Shown piece by piece: positions 1 through 10,190 of a DNA stretch of 64,000 nt. Numbering within the stretch: position 1 is the first letter of the stretch; every line of letters starts with the position of its first letter. The DNA is from Lutjanus erythropterus (lineage: Eukaryota; Chordata; Actinopteri; Lutjaniformes; Lutjanidae). The DNA lies in contig CM034600.1 in assembly GCA_020091685.1 (NCBI GenBank), positions 34,717,683 through 34,781,682 of the forward strand. Direction: 5' to 3'. Position numbers and translations under genes: made by a program. The notes below the pieces were generated by a model, which ran no database searches, was not told the DNA's origin, and saw nothing but the letters and a program-made list of their open reading frames with translations.

Positions 1-120
1 CGAGACTGATCTCCAAACAGTGTACCTTGTCATTCATTATATATTGACCTAAAAAAAAAAAAAAACTAAAAAAAGAACGGCACCTCCTCACTGCATGCCC
101 CAAAATGTTTCAGTAGGCTG

Positions 121-790
121 AATATGTAATAATAACTTTTATTTATATAGCACCTTTCATACATAACTTGCAGTGGTTTACAGTGTAGCATTAAAAACAA
201 CAGCATGGCACTAAAAACAAGACAACATGCATGAATTCATTAAAAATATTTAAATTCCTCAAATAGAATATTATTAAAAGCAGCAGCATGACATAAAAAC
301 AGACACAAAAGAGGAGCAGAAAAAATAAATTATAGAAAATTGAATAAAAGATCCAATTATAGGCAGAGAAATTCAGATAGCACAATGACAGAGTGAGCTG
401 GAAATGTGCAACATTAACTAAATATTTGTCTGAATAAGTACGCCTTTTGTTGTAGTTTTCAAAATGTCAACACAGCTGGCACGTCTTATGTAACTGGGCA
501 GGGTGATCCGCAGTCTTGGAGCCTAGCAGCTAAAAAAAACAAGCTTCCCCGCTTGTTTTGTGGGTTATTTTAGGAACAGTTAACGCTCCAGCATCAGAAG
601 ATCTAAGTGCGTTTATCGGTTGGTTGAATGTAAGAAGATGCTGTATCATTAAGAGCTTTTTATGTGAGTAAAAGGACCTTAAAATTAATTCTCGAACACA
701 TGAGGAGCCAGTGCACGGTAGCTAAAACAATAGCAGGATTCTGAGGGCTCTTATTTCTGAATAGCAGACTAAGGCTATGAATTATCAAGG
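121..790 (-). repeat. Degraded dispersed repeat ending in a LINE-type 3' tail
   Basis: Read on the minus strand, the end near 125-170 gives GGTGCTATATAAATAAAAG, the 3' tail shared by many fish L2/CR1-type non-LTR elements. The body to about 740 resembles an abundant fish repeat in this tail class (for example the stretch around 630-715). No open reading frame of element type survives. The distal boundary is approximate. Confidence 0.55.
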
Positions 791-1204
791 TAATTTATTC
801 TCATTGTCACTGGGTTGCATAACGAAATTAGAGATATAGTTCCTTTATGCCAGACACACAATACATATAATTAATTATATACCGAATAGAGTAGGAATAG
901 AGTTTAGATAAGAGTTTAAATAAAAGAAAATATCTTAAAATTTAAAAAATAAAATAATATATTCAGTATACATATACATATATACGACCAGGACATAATT
1001 TTGCATTGTTTTTTTTCTTTTTGCATCAGGTTGAATGTAAACAGCAGCAACACGATGGTGAAAAGTTCGATATCTGGGAAACCACTGAAAGATTTTTGAC
1101 CATTACAGACTGTTGCTATGGACGCAGTTCTGATCATACACTCTGTAACCTCTGGAGGATCAATAAAGTCTTTAAATCCATAAAATTATTTTTAAATTCA
1201 TATC
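791..1204. other. AT-rich sequence, nothing recognised
   Basis: No coding-like frame, splice-bounded exon or internal copy relationship was found. Short open frames here are AT-rich and unlike any family I know. Confidence 0.4.
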
Positions 1205-1297
1205 ATATATCAGACCCGCCTCTCGCCCAGTGTCAGCTGGGATAGGCTCCAGCCCCCCGAGACCCTTCGGTTACAGAAAATGAATGAATGAATGAAT
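1205..1297 (+). repeat. Non-LTR element 3' tail with ATGA microsatellite
   Basis: The run CAGCTGGGATAGGCTCCAGC followed by a C-rich stretch and then (AATG)n is the 3' end of a very common fish LINE/SINE type. Only the terminal 90 bp is present, which is typical of 5'-truncated insertions. An ATT microsatellite lies just after it (1,306-1,326). Confidence 0.7.
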
Positions 1298-1326
1298 CTA
1301 ATGTCAGATTATTATTATTATTATTT

Positions 1327-2095
1327 TAATATAGCTGTGGGTTCATTGTATTCAAGATTCCTCCACTCCCGCATCACCCTGTTAAGGTTTATACTGCAAA
1401 AAATACTAACTCACTGTACATTATGCCTTATGTATTAAACAAATTGGATGGCATATTTTGTCTAAAAGACACACAAACAAAAGCTTTTGTTGATAAGGAA
1501 GAAAGGAAGTGTTTGTCGTACTTACCTACAATTTATGTGACATGTTTGTTGCTCTGATTTATTATCTATCATCTATTATCTTTCCACCTGCATCCAGAAA
1601 TGGTAAATCCATTAAAAACCTCCAGACTAATCTGTATTTGGAAACTGGTCTGGTTATGTCAGATTAGCATATTGTAGCAAACTGCAGTCTAATTTACAAT
1701 TATGCGCTCCGTTATAGGTAAATTTAACTGTCTTGCAATAGTATATACACATGTAAAATGTGGTCACTGAATGCATTTTGTGTCAGTGCAATAAAAAGTG
1801 TTTTTTAAAAAAAGTGAAAAAAAAGTACTATACTTTAGTGTATTAGAACTATAATTTAAGAATACATCAGTTATTACAAGTGTACTTTTATGTTTTATTT
1901 AATTAGAAGCATATTTAACATGTACCTTTAAAAAGTTTAAAATAGATGCCATTGAGCTTAACTTCAATGTACTAAAAGTAACTATATTAATTGTGTGATA
2001 TGGTATTTCGGTGTACTTATAAGAAGTGTACTTCATTGTATGTATTGTAAATAATTAATAATAATAATTAAAGTATACTAAATTAAAAATACTGT
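1327..2095. repeat. AT-rich sequence with scattered AGTGTACTT/AGTATACT motifs
   Basis: From about 1,826 onward the motif family AGTGTACTT, AGTATACT and their complements recurs, as in an old fish repeat built on such motifs. Related motifs reappear at 3,300-3,440, so 1,826-3,440 may be one decayed element with unrelated sequence inside. Bases 1,327-1,825 hold nothing I recognise. Confidence 0.35.
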
Positions 2096-3295
2096 AACGT
2101 GAGGGTGTGAAGGTTGGATCTCTCTTGCTGAGCATAAACAGCAGGATAGAGACAGATATTTTCTTAGGCAGCACTTTACTGTTCTCCACGCTTCAGCAGC
2201 TTCACAACAACATCATTTCCCAGGTTACACTTCCTCATTATGGGTCACATGTCTCTTAACTAACCAATGAGAAGCTGGAAGGACTGGGGTAAATGTGTGT
2301 GAGACTTCAAGAGGCAGATCCATTAAATTATTTAACTATTTTTAAAAATGCTGCTGTACATATTTTAACATGTAAATATGTAAATTATAATTTTGAACAT
2401 AAATGTGTAAGTAGTTAACTGTACAAACATTGTAAATATATTATATTTTTTAGCAAATTACTAAAATAAATTAGACCTTAGTTTACTTTTGAAAAGTATA
2501 ATTATTTTTAAGTGCTTTGTAACACACTATTACTGCTCTTTATTTTAGTTTGCCTTAATTTGACTTCATTAGAAGTGCAGTGATCAGGGTGAGTGGACTG
2601 GCCAACGCTCAGTGTAGCATCAACAGCTGCAGCTGCTGATCAGAGCGAACTAAACATGAGCAGATGCTGTGAGACTCTCCGTGTCTGAGCTGGAAACACA
2701 AAGAGTCTGCTGGAGCTTTGGCAGTCACTACAAAGCACAGTCATGCCCTTTGTAAATGTTTCTGTGTGGTAGGTTACCTGTGATGGAGCTGAGCAGAGAA
2801 CTGTGAGCGGCTCAGAGAGGCTGAGAGGAGGCTCTCGGTGTCGGTATGGAGCGTAGCTGCCACGGTAAAGTTAGTTTCAAGATGGATATTCAAGATGACA
2901 CCGCTTGATCTGTCTGTCAGATACCCAACTTAAAGCTTACTTCACCGCAGTGCCACAGTCCTGCTGTTTATCATGGGAGCATTGATCGAGGGAGAGGAGG
3001 CAGTCCAGTGTTGCTTCTACAGCTGTCAAAAGTGGCAAAATGTAAAAATACAAAGTAGAGGGTTAGAAAAACAGTGTAAACTCCTGTGAATCATGGGTCT
3101 GGAGTATATATTTGAAAGTGAGCATGTTCCACAGACTCCCACTCAAGAGCAGGGGAGGGCAGCGTCAGGACACCTTGGTTGTTGTTGTGGTTTTTTTTTT
3201 GTCTTCCTTTTTTTGAAATAACCATTGGATAAGTGGGGGATGGGGGGTTAGCTGGTGGTGCAAGCTGCCACCAAATTCATCACCTGCCTCCTGCC
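2096..3295. other. Unassigned block, higher GC in its second half
   Basis: About 2,570-3,170 is richer in G+C than its surroundings and has many CTG/CAG and GAG steps, but no long open frame or convincing splice pair. It may be the interior of the decayed element flanked by AGTGTACTT-type motifs. No function can be assigned. Confidence 0.3.
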
Positions 3296-3440
3296 ATCTG
3301 AAATGTACTTAAAATTACAGCTACAAAATTAGTTGCTCTAAAATAGCAGACTTAACTAATAATTAACACACTTGAAGTACACTGATGGTTACCCTGACTG
3401 CAAGGACACACAAGTGTGCTAAAATTTAATACACTTGGTA

Positions 3441-4330
3441 TGTTTATTTTTCACCAGGGTTCTGTTGTGCTGACTGTGTGGAGAGTTTTTAGATTACTCA
3501 ATATTGAGGAATGCGAGTTATCCACTGTAAAATACTGTAACAGACTGACCTCATTTGAGCATATGGGTTGGAGCGTCTCCTGTCTACAGAGGCCAGCACA
3601 AAAGGATGAGAAATCATTTCATCCCGGGATTTCCAACCTCCTTCGTCGTGACATATGTCTTTATCTTTCAGTCATGCGCCTGTAAACCGCACCATGTGAT
3701 CTGTCTTTGAATCTCTTTGAACCGACAGTGTGGCCAAGCCTCTGAGGGGAAAGGACTGGATGTTACATAAAGGAATTGTTGTATGATGTAAATTAATAAA
3801 TATTTTAATGAGTGTTTACATGCTTGGAGAAAAATGAAACAAACATTCTTGGATGCAGAAATTCCTATTTTTTTTTTCTTCTGCAGTAGAATCAGGGTGT
3901 TGGGTGAAACCACATGTGATGATGATGATCAGTCACAGATGATCATTCACACATGTTTTAGCTGTATGATCATGTTCTACCACAGGACGAGTGTGACTCA
4001 ATGCTAAGAGACACATTAACATGTAGATCAACACATCTTTATATCTAAACAATATAAGGCCTAATCAGTTCTCACTGCAGAGGAGGGGAGTGGCTGTTAA
4101 CCTCATTTGCTTTCACTGAGCCCGTCTCTGTCTGTGTATTTGTAAGTGTGATGTTTTCAAAGTCTTTGAAGAAAGACAACCTAGATTTTTCTTTTTTTTT
4201 CTCTGCGATTTCTAGAAAAGCAGATTTGAAGGCGTGCTCTGAGTACCAGACACACACTGCCAACAATACCCCAATTTAAGATACTGGCATTTTTCCAAAG
4301 TAGGTATGCCGCATTTCAGCCTGGTCTCAC
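3441..4330. other. Unassigned non-coding stretch
   Basis: The open frames here are short, lie in several frames and have no recognised domain. A short GAT-repeat sits near 3,919-3,930. No other structure was seen. Confidence 0.35.
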
Positions 4331-4760
4331 TAAATAGTGTTTGAATAACATGCCAGTGTCTTATTATCGCAACGCTTTTTTTTGCACTTTCGTGTATTAT
4401 TTCACACCATTTACTAAAGATGATGTGTCATTTTATGCACAAATTTAAAGAAAAAAGTCAGGTGATGTAGTAAGAGTGGAGAAGTCTTCTTATGAGGAAC
4501 GCAGGGTGGATGGATGGGTCAAACAAATGCAGGACTTTGACCCAGGAGACCACAGTCTGTGTCCTCTGCAAAACTAAAAGTCAATGTCAACTTATTTTAA
4601 CTTTGGTATGCAAGTTGACTTAACATACTTAACCTACCTACATGACTTCACTTACCTCACTAATTACTGATTTTAACCCAAACCATCATCATTTTTTAAC
4701 CTAACCAAACAGTTTTGTTGCTTAAACCTAACCAACCTTACCTGTGACCATTCTGCGACA
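4331..4760 (+). repeat. SINE-like dispersed repeat, copy A
   Basis: Shares with the copies at 30,745-31,270, 39,790-40,035 and 53,225-53,465 the order GTGACGTA-like box, GGATGGATGGGTCAAA-like box, GGACTTT-GCCCAGGAGAC box, then a tail of CCTAACCAA-type units. The box after CCCAGGAGAC (GGTTCGAGTCC-like in the best copies) resembles a tRNA-type B box, which would make it a tRNA-derived SINE. The assignment is an inference. Confidence 0.6.
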
Positions 4761-5523
4761 TTTAAGGGGTTAATTTACCACAAAATCCAAAATATATATT
4801 TTTTTCCCTCTGGCCTGTTGTGCTATTTATCCATCTATTTTTTTTAGGTGTGAGTTGCAGAGTTTTAGAGCCATAGAGACGTCTGCCTTCTCTGGAACAT
4901 AATGGGACTAAATGGCACTCGACTTGTGGTGCTCAAAGCCACCAAAAATATGTCTGAAAAACTAAATAACATTGTCTCTTTCCAGAAATAATCTCCTGGT
5001 TATTCAAGATTATCTGCAGACCTTATTGTGTTCGTGTGCTGTGTTTACAAACCAGGTAAAATGGTCCTCAAAGGGCCCCCAAAACCCAGGTTCCCCTTTG
5101 GGTCTTTTGATTTGAGGTTTAGCACTTTAGAATCACCGGCTGGTATCATTTTGAACTTTGGAGACGGCCAGGGTAGCCTTGCTTCCAGTATTTAACCAAG
5201 CTACTCAGCTATTGACTCTTGCTTCATCGTCTATACTTTCCAGAGGAGAGAAAGTAGACCTCTTAGATTCTACCATAGAAAGACAGTAGTTCCTATATAA
5301 AACTACTCACAACAAGGTCTGCAGATTTTCTTGAGTAACTGAGTCATGTTTTCTGGAAAGAGACATTGATTTTTCCAAATGTATTTTTTGGCAACAAACC
5401 AGTAGTTCCATAATATTCAAGACAAAGCAGACATCTTTGAAACTCTGCAACTCACACAGAATAACACTAAAGGTAAGAGGAAAAATGTGTATTTTTTGAT
5501 TTGGGGGTGAACTGTCCCTTTAA
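4761..5523. mobile_element. Fold-back (long inverted repeat) element, copy 1
   Basis: The left arm (4,761-5,030) and right arm (about 5,290-5,523) are imperfect inverted repeats. The ends read TTAAGGGGTTAATTTACC and, inverted, TTAAAGGGACAGTTCACC. Both arms contain GCAGAGTTT, AGACATCTTTG/AGACGTCTGCC and TGTCTCTTTCCAGAAA-type landmarks in opposite orientation. The outer TTAA on both sides is consistent with a TTAA target, as for piggyBac-type non-autonomous elements, but this is not proven. There is no transposase. Confidence 0.75.
5044..5265 (+). repeat. Dispersed repeat inside the fold-back element, related to 5,770-5,960
   Basis: The middle of the fold-back element carries GGTCTTTTGATT, ATCATTTTGAACTTTGGAGA and TTGCTTCAT landmarks in the same order as the sequence at 5,770-5,960. 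The two copies differ at many positions, so the duplication is old. Confidence 0.55.
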
Positions 5524-5769
5524 CTATGATGAAGTTCAGCATGATGACAAAGGTCACAATGCATTTAATGAAGGTCTGGCATTAAATGATACACAAAACG
5601 CATAAAATGCACAGACAAGACAGGAAAAATGTCCTTAAAAGTGGCATGCTATGAGTACATCATCCCATGAGATCATGTTGAGCATTTTCAAGTAAGCGGA
5701 CAACTGATTTTGTCCTTTAAGGCTTGTAACATGTTTGACAGGACCAGCCACATGAACAAGGCTGTATTA

Positions 5770-5960
5770 AGGTCAAATGGTCCCCCAGTGGCCTCCCGGG
5801 TTCAATGCATGTCACTTGACGTTCGGTCTTTTGATTAGAGCTTTGGGAGTGCTGATTGGTACAATTTTGAACTTTGAAGAGAATCAAGGTATCTATTTCC
5901 CCTTGCCTCAGATATTTATGCTAAGCTAAGCTAATCAACTCCTGGCTTTTGCTTCATAGT
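5770..5960 (+). repeat. Dispersed repeat with TTTATGCTAAGCTAAGC landmark
   Basis: Contains TCGGTCTTTTGATTAGAG, TTTTGAACTTTGAAGAG and ATTTATGCTAAGCTAAGC, parts of a repeat abundant in perch-like fishes. It matches 5,044-5,265 at lower identity. Confidence 0.6.
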
Positions 5961-6179
5961 TAATGCAAACATTCGAGAGTGTAATCCATTTTTTTCAGCT
6001 AAGACTGAGCACAGGGCCCCTGTGTGTGATTGCTCCGGGGCCACAGTTCTCTCTCCAGGTACAGAGGGACCAAATCAGCCTGACTGGAATATAAAGTTTG
6101 TTTGCATGTCTTGATTGCTGTAAAAAACAAACAAACAAACAAAAAAAAAAACAAAAAAAAGAAGCCAATGTGGAAATGT

Positions 6180-6600
6180 CAGTGCCCAACTTTACAGCAG
6201 ACATCAACATGATTACAGCCTGGTACAAAAGAACAAAAGATATAAAGGATAGAAATAATTTTCCCCTTTTTGACAACTGCATGAGGGGCACGTCTTTATA
6301 TAACTCACCCACTGAAATTATACTGAGGTTTAAAGTTATGCATAATTAAGGATGTGGCCACTTTGAGTAACAGGTGGTTACTGTTACAGACGACTAGCTG
6401 CTCGGTTGCTGCTTCATTCAGCCGCCCCGACTCCACCCAAGCTCAGCGTCTTTTTGCAGTAGCTGGGAGTTAGCCAAGTCTGTCACTGCCAAGATGATGC
6501 TGGCCAGAGTCACCACACTGCTCAAAACGGCTCTTCAGAAACCTCACGGCAACATCACAGACATTCTGTTCACCATTATTATCCCGTCTATTCCCAAATG
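6180..6600 (+). repeat. Degraded dispersed repeat (GTGGCCACTTTGAGT type)
   Basis: The box GGATGTGGCCACTTTGAGTA at 6,351 and the following sequence through the ATGATGCTGGCCAGAGTCAC stretch near 6,495 resemble a known fish repeat in which these blocks follow one another. The short open frame from 6,494 is a property of the repeat, not a gene. Confidence 0.45.
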
Positions 6601-7101
6601 ACATATTCTCTAAATTAGGTGGTCTTACTTTTTTGTCCGACTACAATATTGAAAAATTAGCATTTAGATTAGCCTGTTTCCACAAACAAATGCTCTTAGC
6701 TTCTATGTCTGAAATATCTCATTTGAAATGACCATGTCACACGATTCAAAAACAAGTCTATATTTCTTCTGAAGTTGTTAAACATTAATAGAGTCTTTGA
6801 ATTTTTTTATTTTTTATTTTTGTTAATTCAGACGGTCCGCCAATTGGATATTCTGAATTTTTGTCTGTTTACAATATCCCTGTCAACCCAAAAGAATTTG
6901 CTGTTCTAATGAATTCCAACCCTTCAGCCTGAAACAGGGATCAGATCCTTCCTCTTTCAGGAAGACACTGATACTGTCTCATTTGTAATCCATTACTGGG
7001 GTAGCTTTGGTTGAAAAAAGTATGGACCTTATCCTCAAGATTCTTGATTATAAACAAACCCTGTTACATCCATATGAATTGCTCTTTTTGTGGACATGTC
7101 C
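6601..7101. other. Unassigned AT-rich sequence
   Basis: No gene, repeat copy or structured element was recognised between the GTGGCCACTTTGAGT repeat and the fold-back element. Confidence 0.35.
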
Positions 7102-8336
7102 GGTCCGTGTATCTTTTGGTAATTAGATTTTCCATTCAGAAACGGATATTTAAAAACAAAAAACAAGAGGTTGTTTGATTTTCGTTTTAAAATACAAAAA
7201 TTAAAATTGAAATACAAGGCGTTTTTTCCTTTTCATGGTCAAAAAGAGATAAGCGAAATATTAAAAATGCTTTGATTTTCATTTTCTATTTAGAATAACA
7301 AAAAATAAAATCAGTAAGAGACAGAAACTAAAAATGGTCTGTTTTTTCATTTCCTGAGACCGGATGTGGTCATCAGCAAAAGCCAAATATGTGTGCCGGT
7401 GTCATATCCCTTCTGGTTTTTTAACTGGCTACCATCGGGGTGTGGGTGTGGGTGTGTGTCCCGAGCACACACACATCTCCATAATCACAAAACACCTTCA
7501 TTTATGTTCAAGCTTTTCCCCAGTTTTCAAGGTGTTTCAGTGTAAAACATAACCAGTTACATATCTGCATGATATTTGCGGTTCATGTATTGTGTTACTT
7601 TTTGCAGGCGTTCATGTAAAATAATTTCCACATGAAGCTGCCGTCTCCATATATTCAATTCAGTGTCAGTTATGTTCAGTCAGACGGTGACAGATCAAAC
7701 GCTGAACTTGTCATTTCCTCACATGCAGCCTCAGTGAAGGTCAAGCTGCACTCAACTCATGTAAAGTTTTGAAATCAAACTCCATCACTGCAAAGTATTT
7801 AAATTGTTAAGTGAGCTTAAAACGCCATCAATTAACATGTTGTGTTTATTTTGTACTGTTGTTCTGGTGAGATTGAGCCCAGTTCAGTGTGATCTTGCAA
7901 ATATTATATTTTCTTAAATTGTTGTTCTCATAGCTGTCTGTCATGTAGTGCTGCTTATACAATAATTTTCACTGCAGTAGATATGAGATGCGACTTAAAA
8001 ATCACCAGTATATGTTTATGAATGTGTGACGAATCTGGTGACAGGAACACACAAAGCTGCTGAACACAACACAACACAACACAACACAACACACACACAC
8101 ACACACACACACACGTTTCTGTCTCTTAATGATTTTATTTTTTGTTATTCTAAATGAAAATGAAAATCAAAGCATTTTTAATATTTCGCTTATAGCTTTT
8201 TGACCATGAAAAGGAAAAAACACCTTGTATTTCAATGTTTTTGTAATTTAAATTGAAAATCAAATAACCACTTGTTTTTTGTTTTTTAATATCCGTTTCT
8301 GAACGGAAAATCTAATTACCAAAAGATACACGGACC
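7102..8336. mobile_element. 1.2-kb fold-back element with about 225-bp terminal inverted repeats
   Basis: Left arm 7,102-7,328 and right arm 8,115-8,336 are near-complete inverted copies: GGTCCGTGTATCTTTTGGTA at the left end and TACCAAAAGATACACGGACC at the right end, continuing inward to AGAGACAGAAACT / GTTTCTGTCTCTT. The interior has no transposase frame and ends with an ACACA/AC microsatellite. No clear target-site duplication was found. This is a non-autonomous DNA transposon by structure; its superfamily is not determined. Confidence 0.85.
8063..8114 (+). repeat. (ACACA)n/(AC)n microsatellite
   Basis: Several AACAC units run into a pure CA tract, directly abutting the right arm of the fold-back element. 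Confidence 0.9.
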
Positions 8337-8540
8337 TTGTCCTCATACTGTTATTTGTTGTTTTTTTTTAAATGTGTTCATTATATTCATCACAATATTT
8401 CTTCTATAGTTTTCTTCTATAGTTTTTGTTTCAACTGAATTATTTTGTTAATAAATATTTCATGAGTCATGTGGTTGTCCATCAATTTTATTTGGCAATA
8501 AAATAAACATTTACAGAGTGATATAAAGACTATTTTACAG

Positions 8541-8762
8541 AGATCACTGAGGTCTTCCACTGTCTTTCTTTTAAATGTTCCTTATTTGTCCCACAAACAT
8601 AGTGGCCAGAGTGGCTTCTGTTTTTATGCCCCTAAACTGTGGAACTCATCGCCTTTGGACATTAGATCAGCAAAATCTCTCTGTATTTTTAAAAGGAAAG
8701 TAAAGACCTCTCTTTTTAGTCTGGCTTTTAATTGTGAATTACCTTGGCCTTTCAAACCTTAG
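8541..8762 (+). pseudogene. L2/CR1-type LINE ORF2 C-terminal remnant
   Basis: One open frame ending at the TAG at 8,760-8,762 encodes the conserved end of a fish non-LTR reverse transcriptase: RSLRSS, then VPYLS, YAPKLWNSSPLDIRSAKS and KTSLFSLAF. The usual pattern is RSLRSS..L.VP....G...F...AP.LWN.LP..IR...S...FK..LKT.LF. Everything upstream of the last 70 or so codons is missing, as expected of a 5'-truncated LINE insertion. Confidence 0.82.
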
Positions 8763-8998
8763 TCATTGGTTTTTATATTTGTCTATTTCTCAGTGTTGCT
8801 TTTTACTTAATTCTAATAACTTTAATTTTTATTGTTGTATTGTTGTAATTTTATTCTTGCATTTTTATTTGATTTTATTTATTTGTATTTCATCATTCTT
8901 TACTTGATTCTATTTGTTTACTGTCTGTTGTTTTAATTTTGCTTTGTGAAGCACTTTGGGCTGCATGTGTGTATGACAATTGCTATATAAATACATGA
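8763..8998 (+). mobile_element. 3' untranslated tail of the same LINE
   Basis: Follows the ORF2 stop and ends with TGTGAAGCACTTTGGG ... TTGCTATATAAATA, the 3' terminal hairpin-like tail of L2/CR1-type fish elements. The orientation agrees with the coding remnant. Confidence 0.75.
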
Positions 8999-9059
8999 CA
9001 TGTTGCATTTTTGGAAGGTTTGAATCGTCGTTGATTTCGTCTTCCACCCTCTTATACCC

Positions 9060-9339
9060 CTTAGTAGGGCCCCCGCCACGCTCGATTTGACTGCCGGGAG
9101 TTTTAAAAGCTGCAACCTGTGTCTGCTGTTTGCGTTTTCCTCATTTTTTCAGCGTTTTCCTCATTTTACGTACCAGAAGTGTATTTATAAAAAACGTAAA
9201 AAAAAAAAAAAACTCAAAAAAAAACTCAGTGCTGTTGTTTCCGAGGTGACGTGACATCATCATTCCGGGCGCCAGTCTCTGTCTGAAGTGAAGGTGTTGT
9301 CGCTGAGCTGGTGTAGCTTGTAAGCTAGCTGGATGTAGT
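9060..9339 (+). promoter_or_regulatory. CpG-bearing block with CRE-like site, possible promoter
   Basis: More CpG dinucleotides than the neighbouring sequence, with a GAGGTGACGTGACATC stretch near 9,243 that contains a TGACGT (CRE-like) core. It leads into a 270-nt open stretch ending in a consensus donor site at 9,604. It could be the start of an untranslated exon or the 5' end of a transposon. Evidence is compositional only. Confidence 0.25.
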
Positions 9340-9603
9340 TTGTCTTTGGTGGCCACAAAGGTCGGCCAAAAAGTCTGGGACACTAAAGGAACAGCAGAAG
9401 AAGAATCTCGGGGCCTCTCTCCGTTTTTTCCTAGTTTCACTGCTAGACGAACGTGTTACCAAAACATTCCTGTAGTTACAGTTTGCTCCGTTCAAACCCT
9501 TTGGACTTTTGTGATATTTGACATTTTATCTGTACTTAAAAGGATTCGTGTCATTGTGGTGGATTTTATTCAGACTGACAGCTGCTGGATGAAAACATCT
9601 TTG
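9340..9603 (+). other. Possible exon with GTAAGT donor, unidentified
   Basis: The stretch ends at TTTG followed by the donor GTAAGT (9,604-9,609). An open frame runs across it, but the product has no recognised domain and no downstream acceptor or exon could be paired. It may be an untranslated first exon, a non-coding RNA exon, or transposon sequence. Confidence 0.2.
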
Positions 9604-9609
9604 GTAAGT

Positions 9610-9954
9610 CATATCTGTTTCACTACTTGTGATGACAAGCTGTCATCGTTGCTGGCTGTTTTGTTTGTTGGCTGCTTGTGTTGTAGACCGCCGCGTCTGC
9701 TTGGTTAGTAACTGTAGTTTGTTGCCATGTATGAGTTGTATATATGACTGGGTTGTGTAGGTTAACTTTTTATGTCTGTGTGGCTCTAATATCCAACGTT
9801 GATGAGTGTAAAACTGCTTGCCTTTTCTCATTAGTTGCCCTCCTAGCTGGTTTTGCCTGCCTTACTTCTATTTAATTTATTTGACTTCTCTTTTACTTTT
9901 AATTTATTTTTCTAATTTAATCTATCCATGTACTTTGCTCTCCATGCTACAAAC
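9610..9954. other. Unassigned sequence
   Basis: No gene or repeat relation found. Confidence 0.35.
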
Positions 9955-10190
9955 AAATTAATCAATTTATTTAAATGGATAAGCAACTATTTTGATGATC
10001 AACTAGTTTTTAAAAAAAGTAAAAATTCTCTGATTCCAGCTTATGATGATTAAGATGTTTGAGGACGTAATCTTGGTCTTTGGGAAATATTGATCTATAT
10101 TTTTCATAATTTTCTTTAAAGACCAAATGATTATAAACCAGATTGATTGAGAAAATAATTGAGTGACTGAATTTTCATTTCTGGGTGAAC
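9955..10190 (+). mobile_element. MITE of the AATTCTCTGATTCCAGC family, copy 1
   Basis: Shares AAATTCTCTGATTCCAGCTT and TTTGGGAAA landmarks with 18,083-18,380 and 23,947-24,212, which are in the opposite orientation. In the better copies the ends are GCTGCAAGTAACGAT-like and GTTGCAGCTCTA, as in a fish hAT-like MITE. This copy has lost its termini. Confidence 0.7.

Noticed and set aside
2096..2330. A TGTAACG... start resembling a solo LTR
   Set aside because: No matching CA end, target duplication or second copy was found, so an LTR call is not supported.
6098..6349. 83-codon open frame with Lys/Gln-rich stretch
   Set aside because: The Lys/Gln part is translation of a CAAA/A-rich run and the rest belongs to a dispersed repeat.
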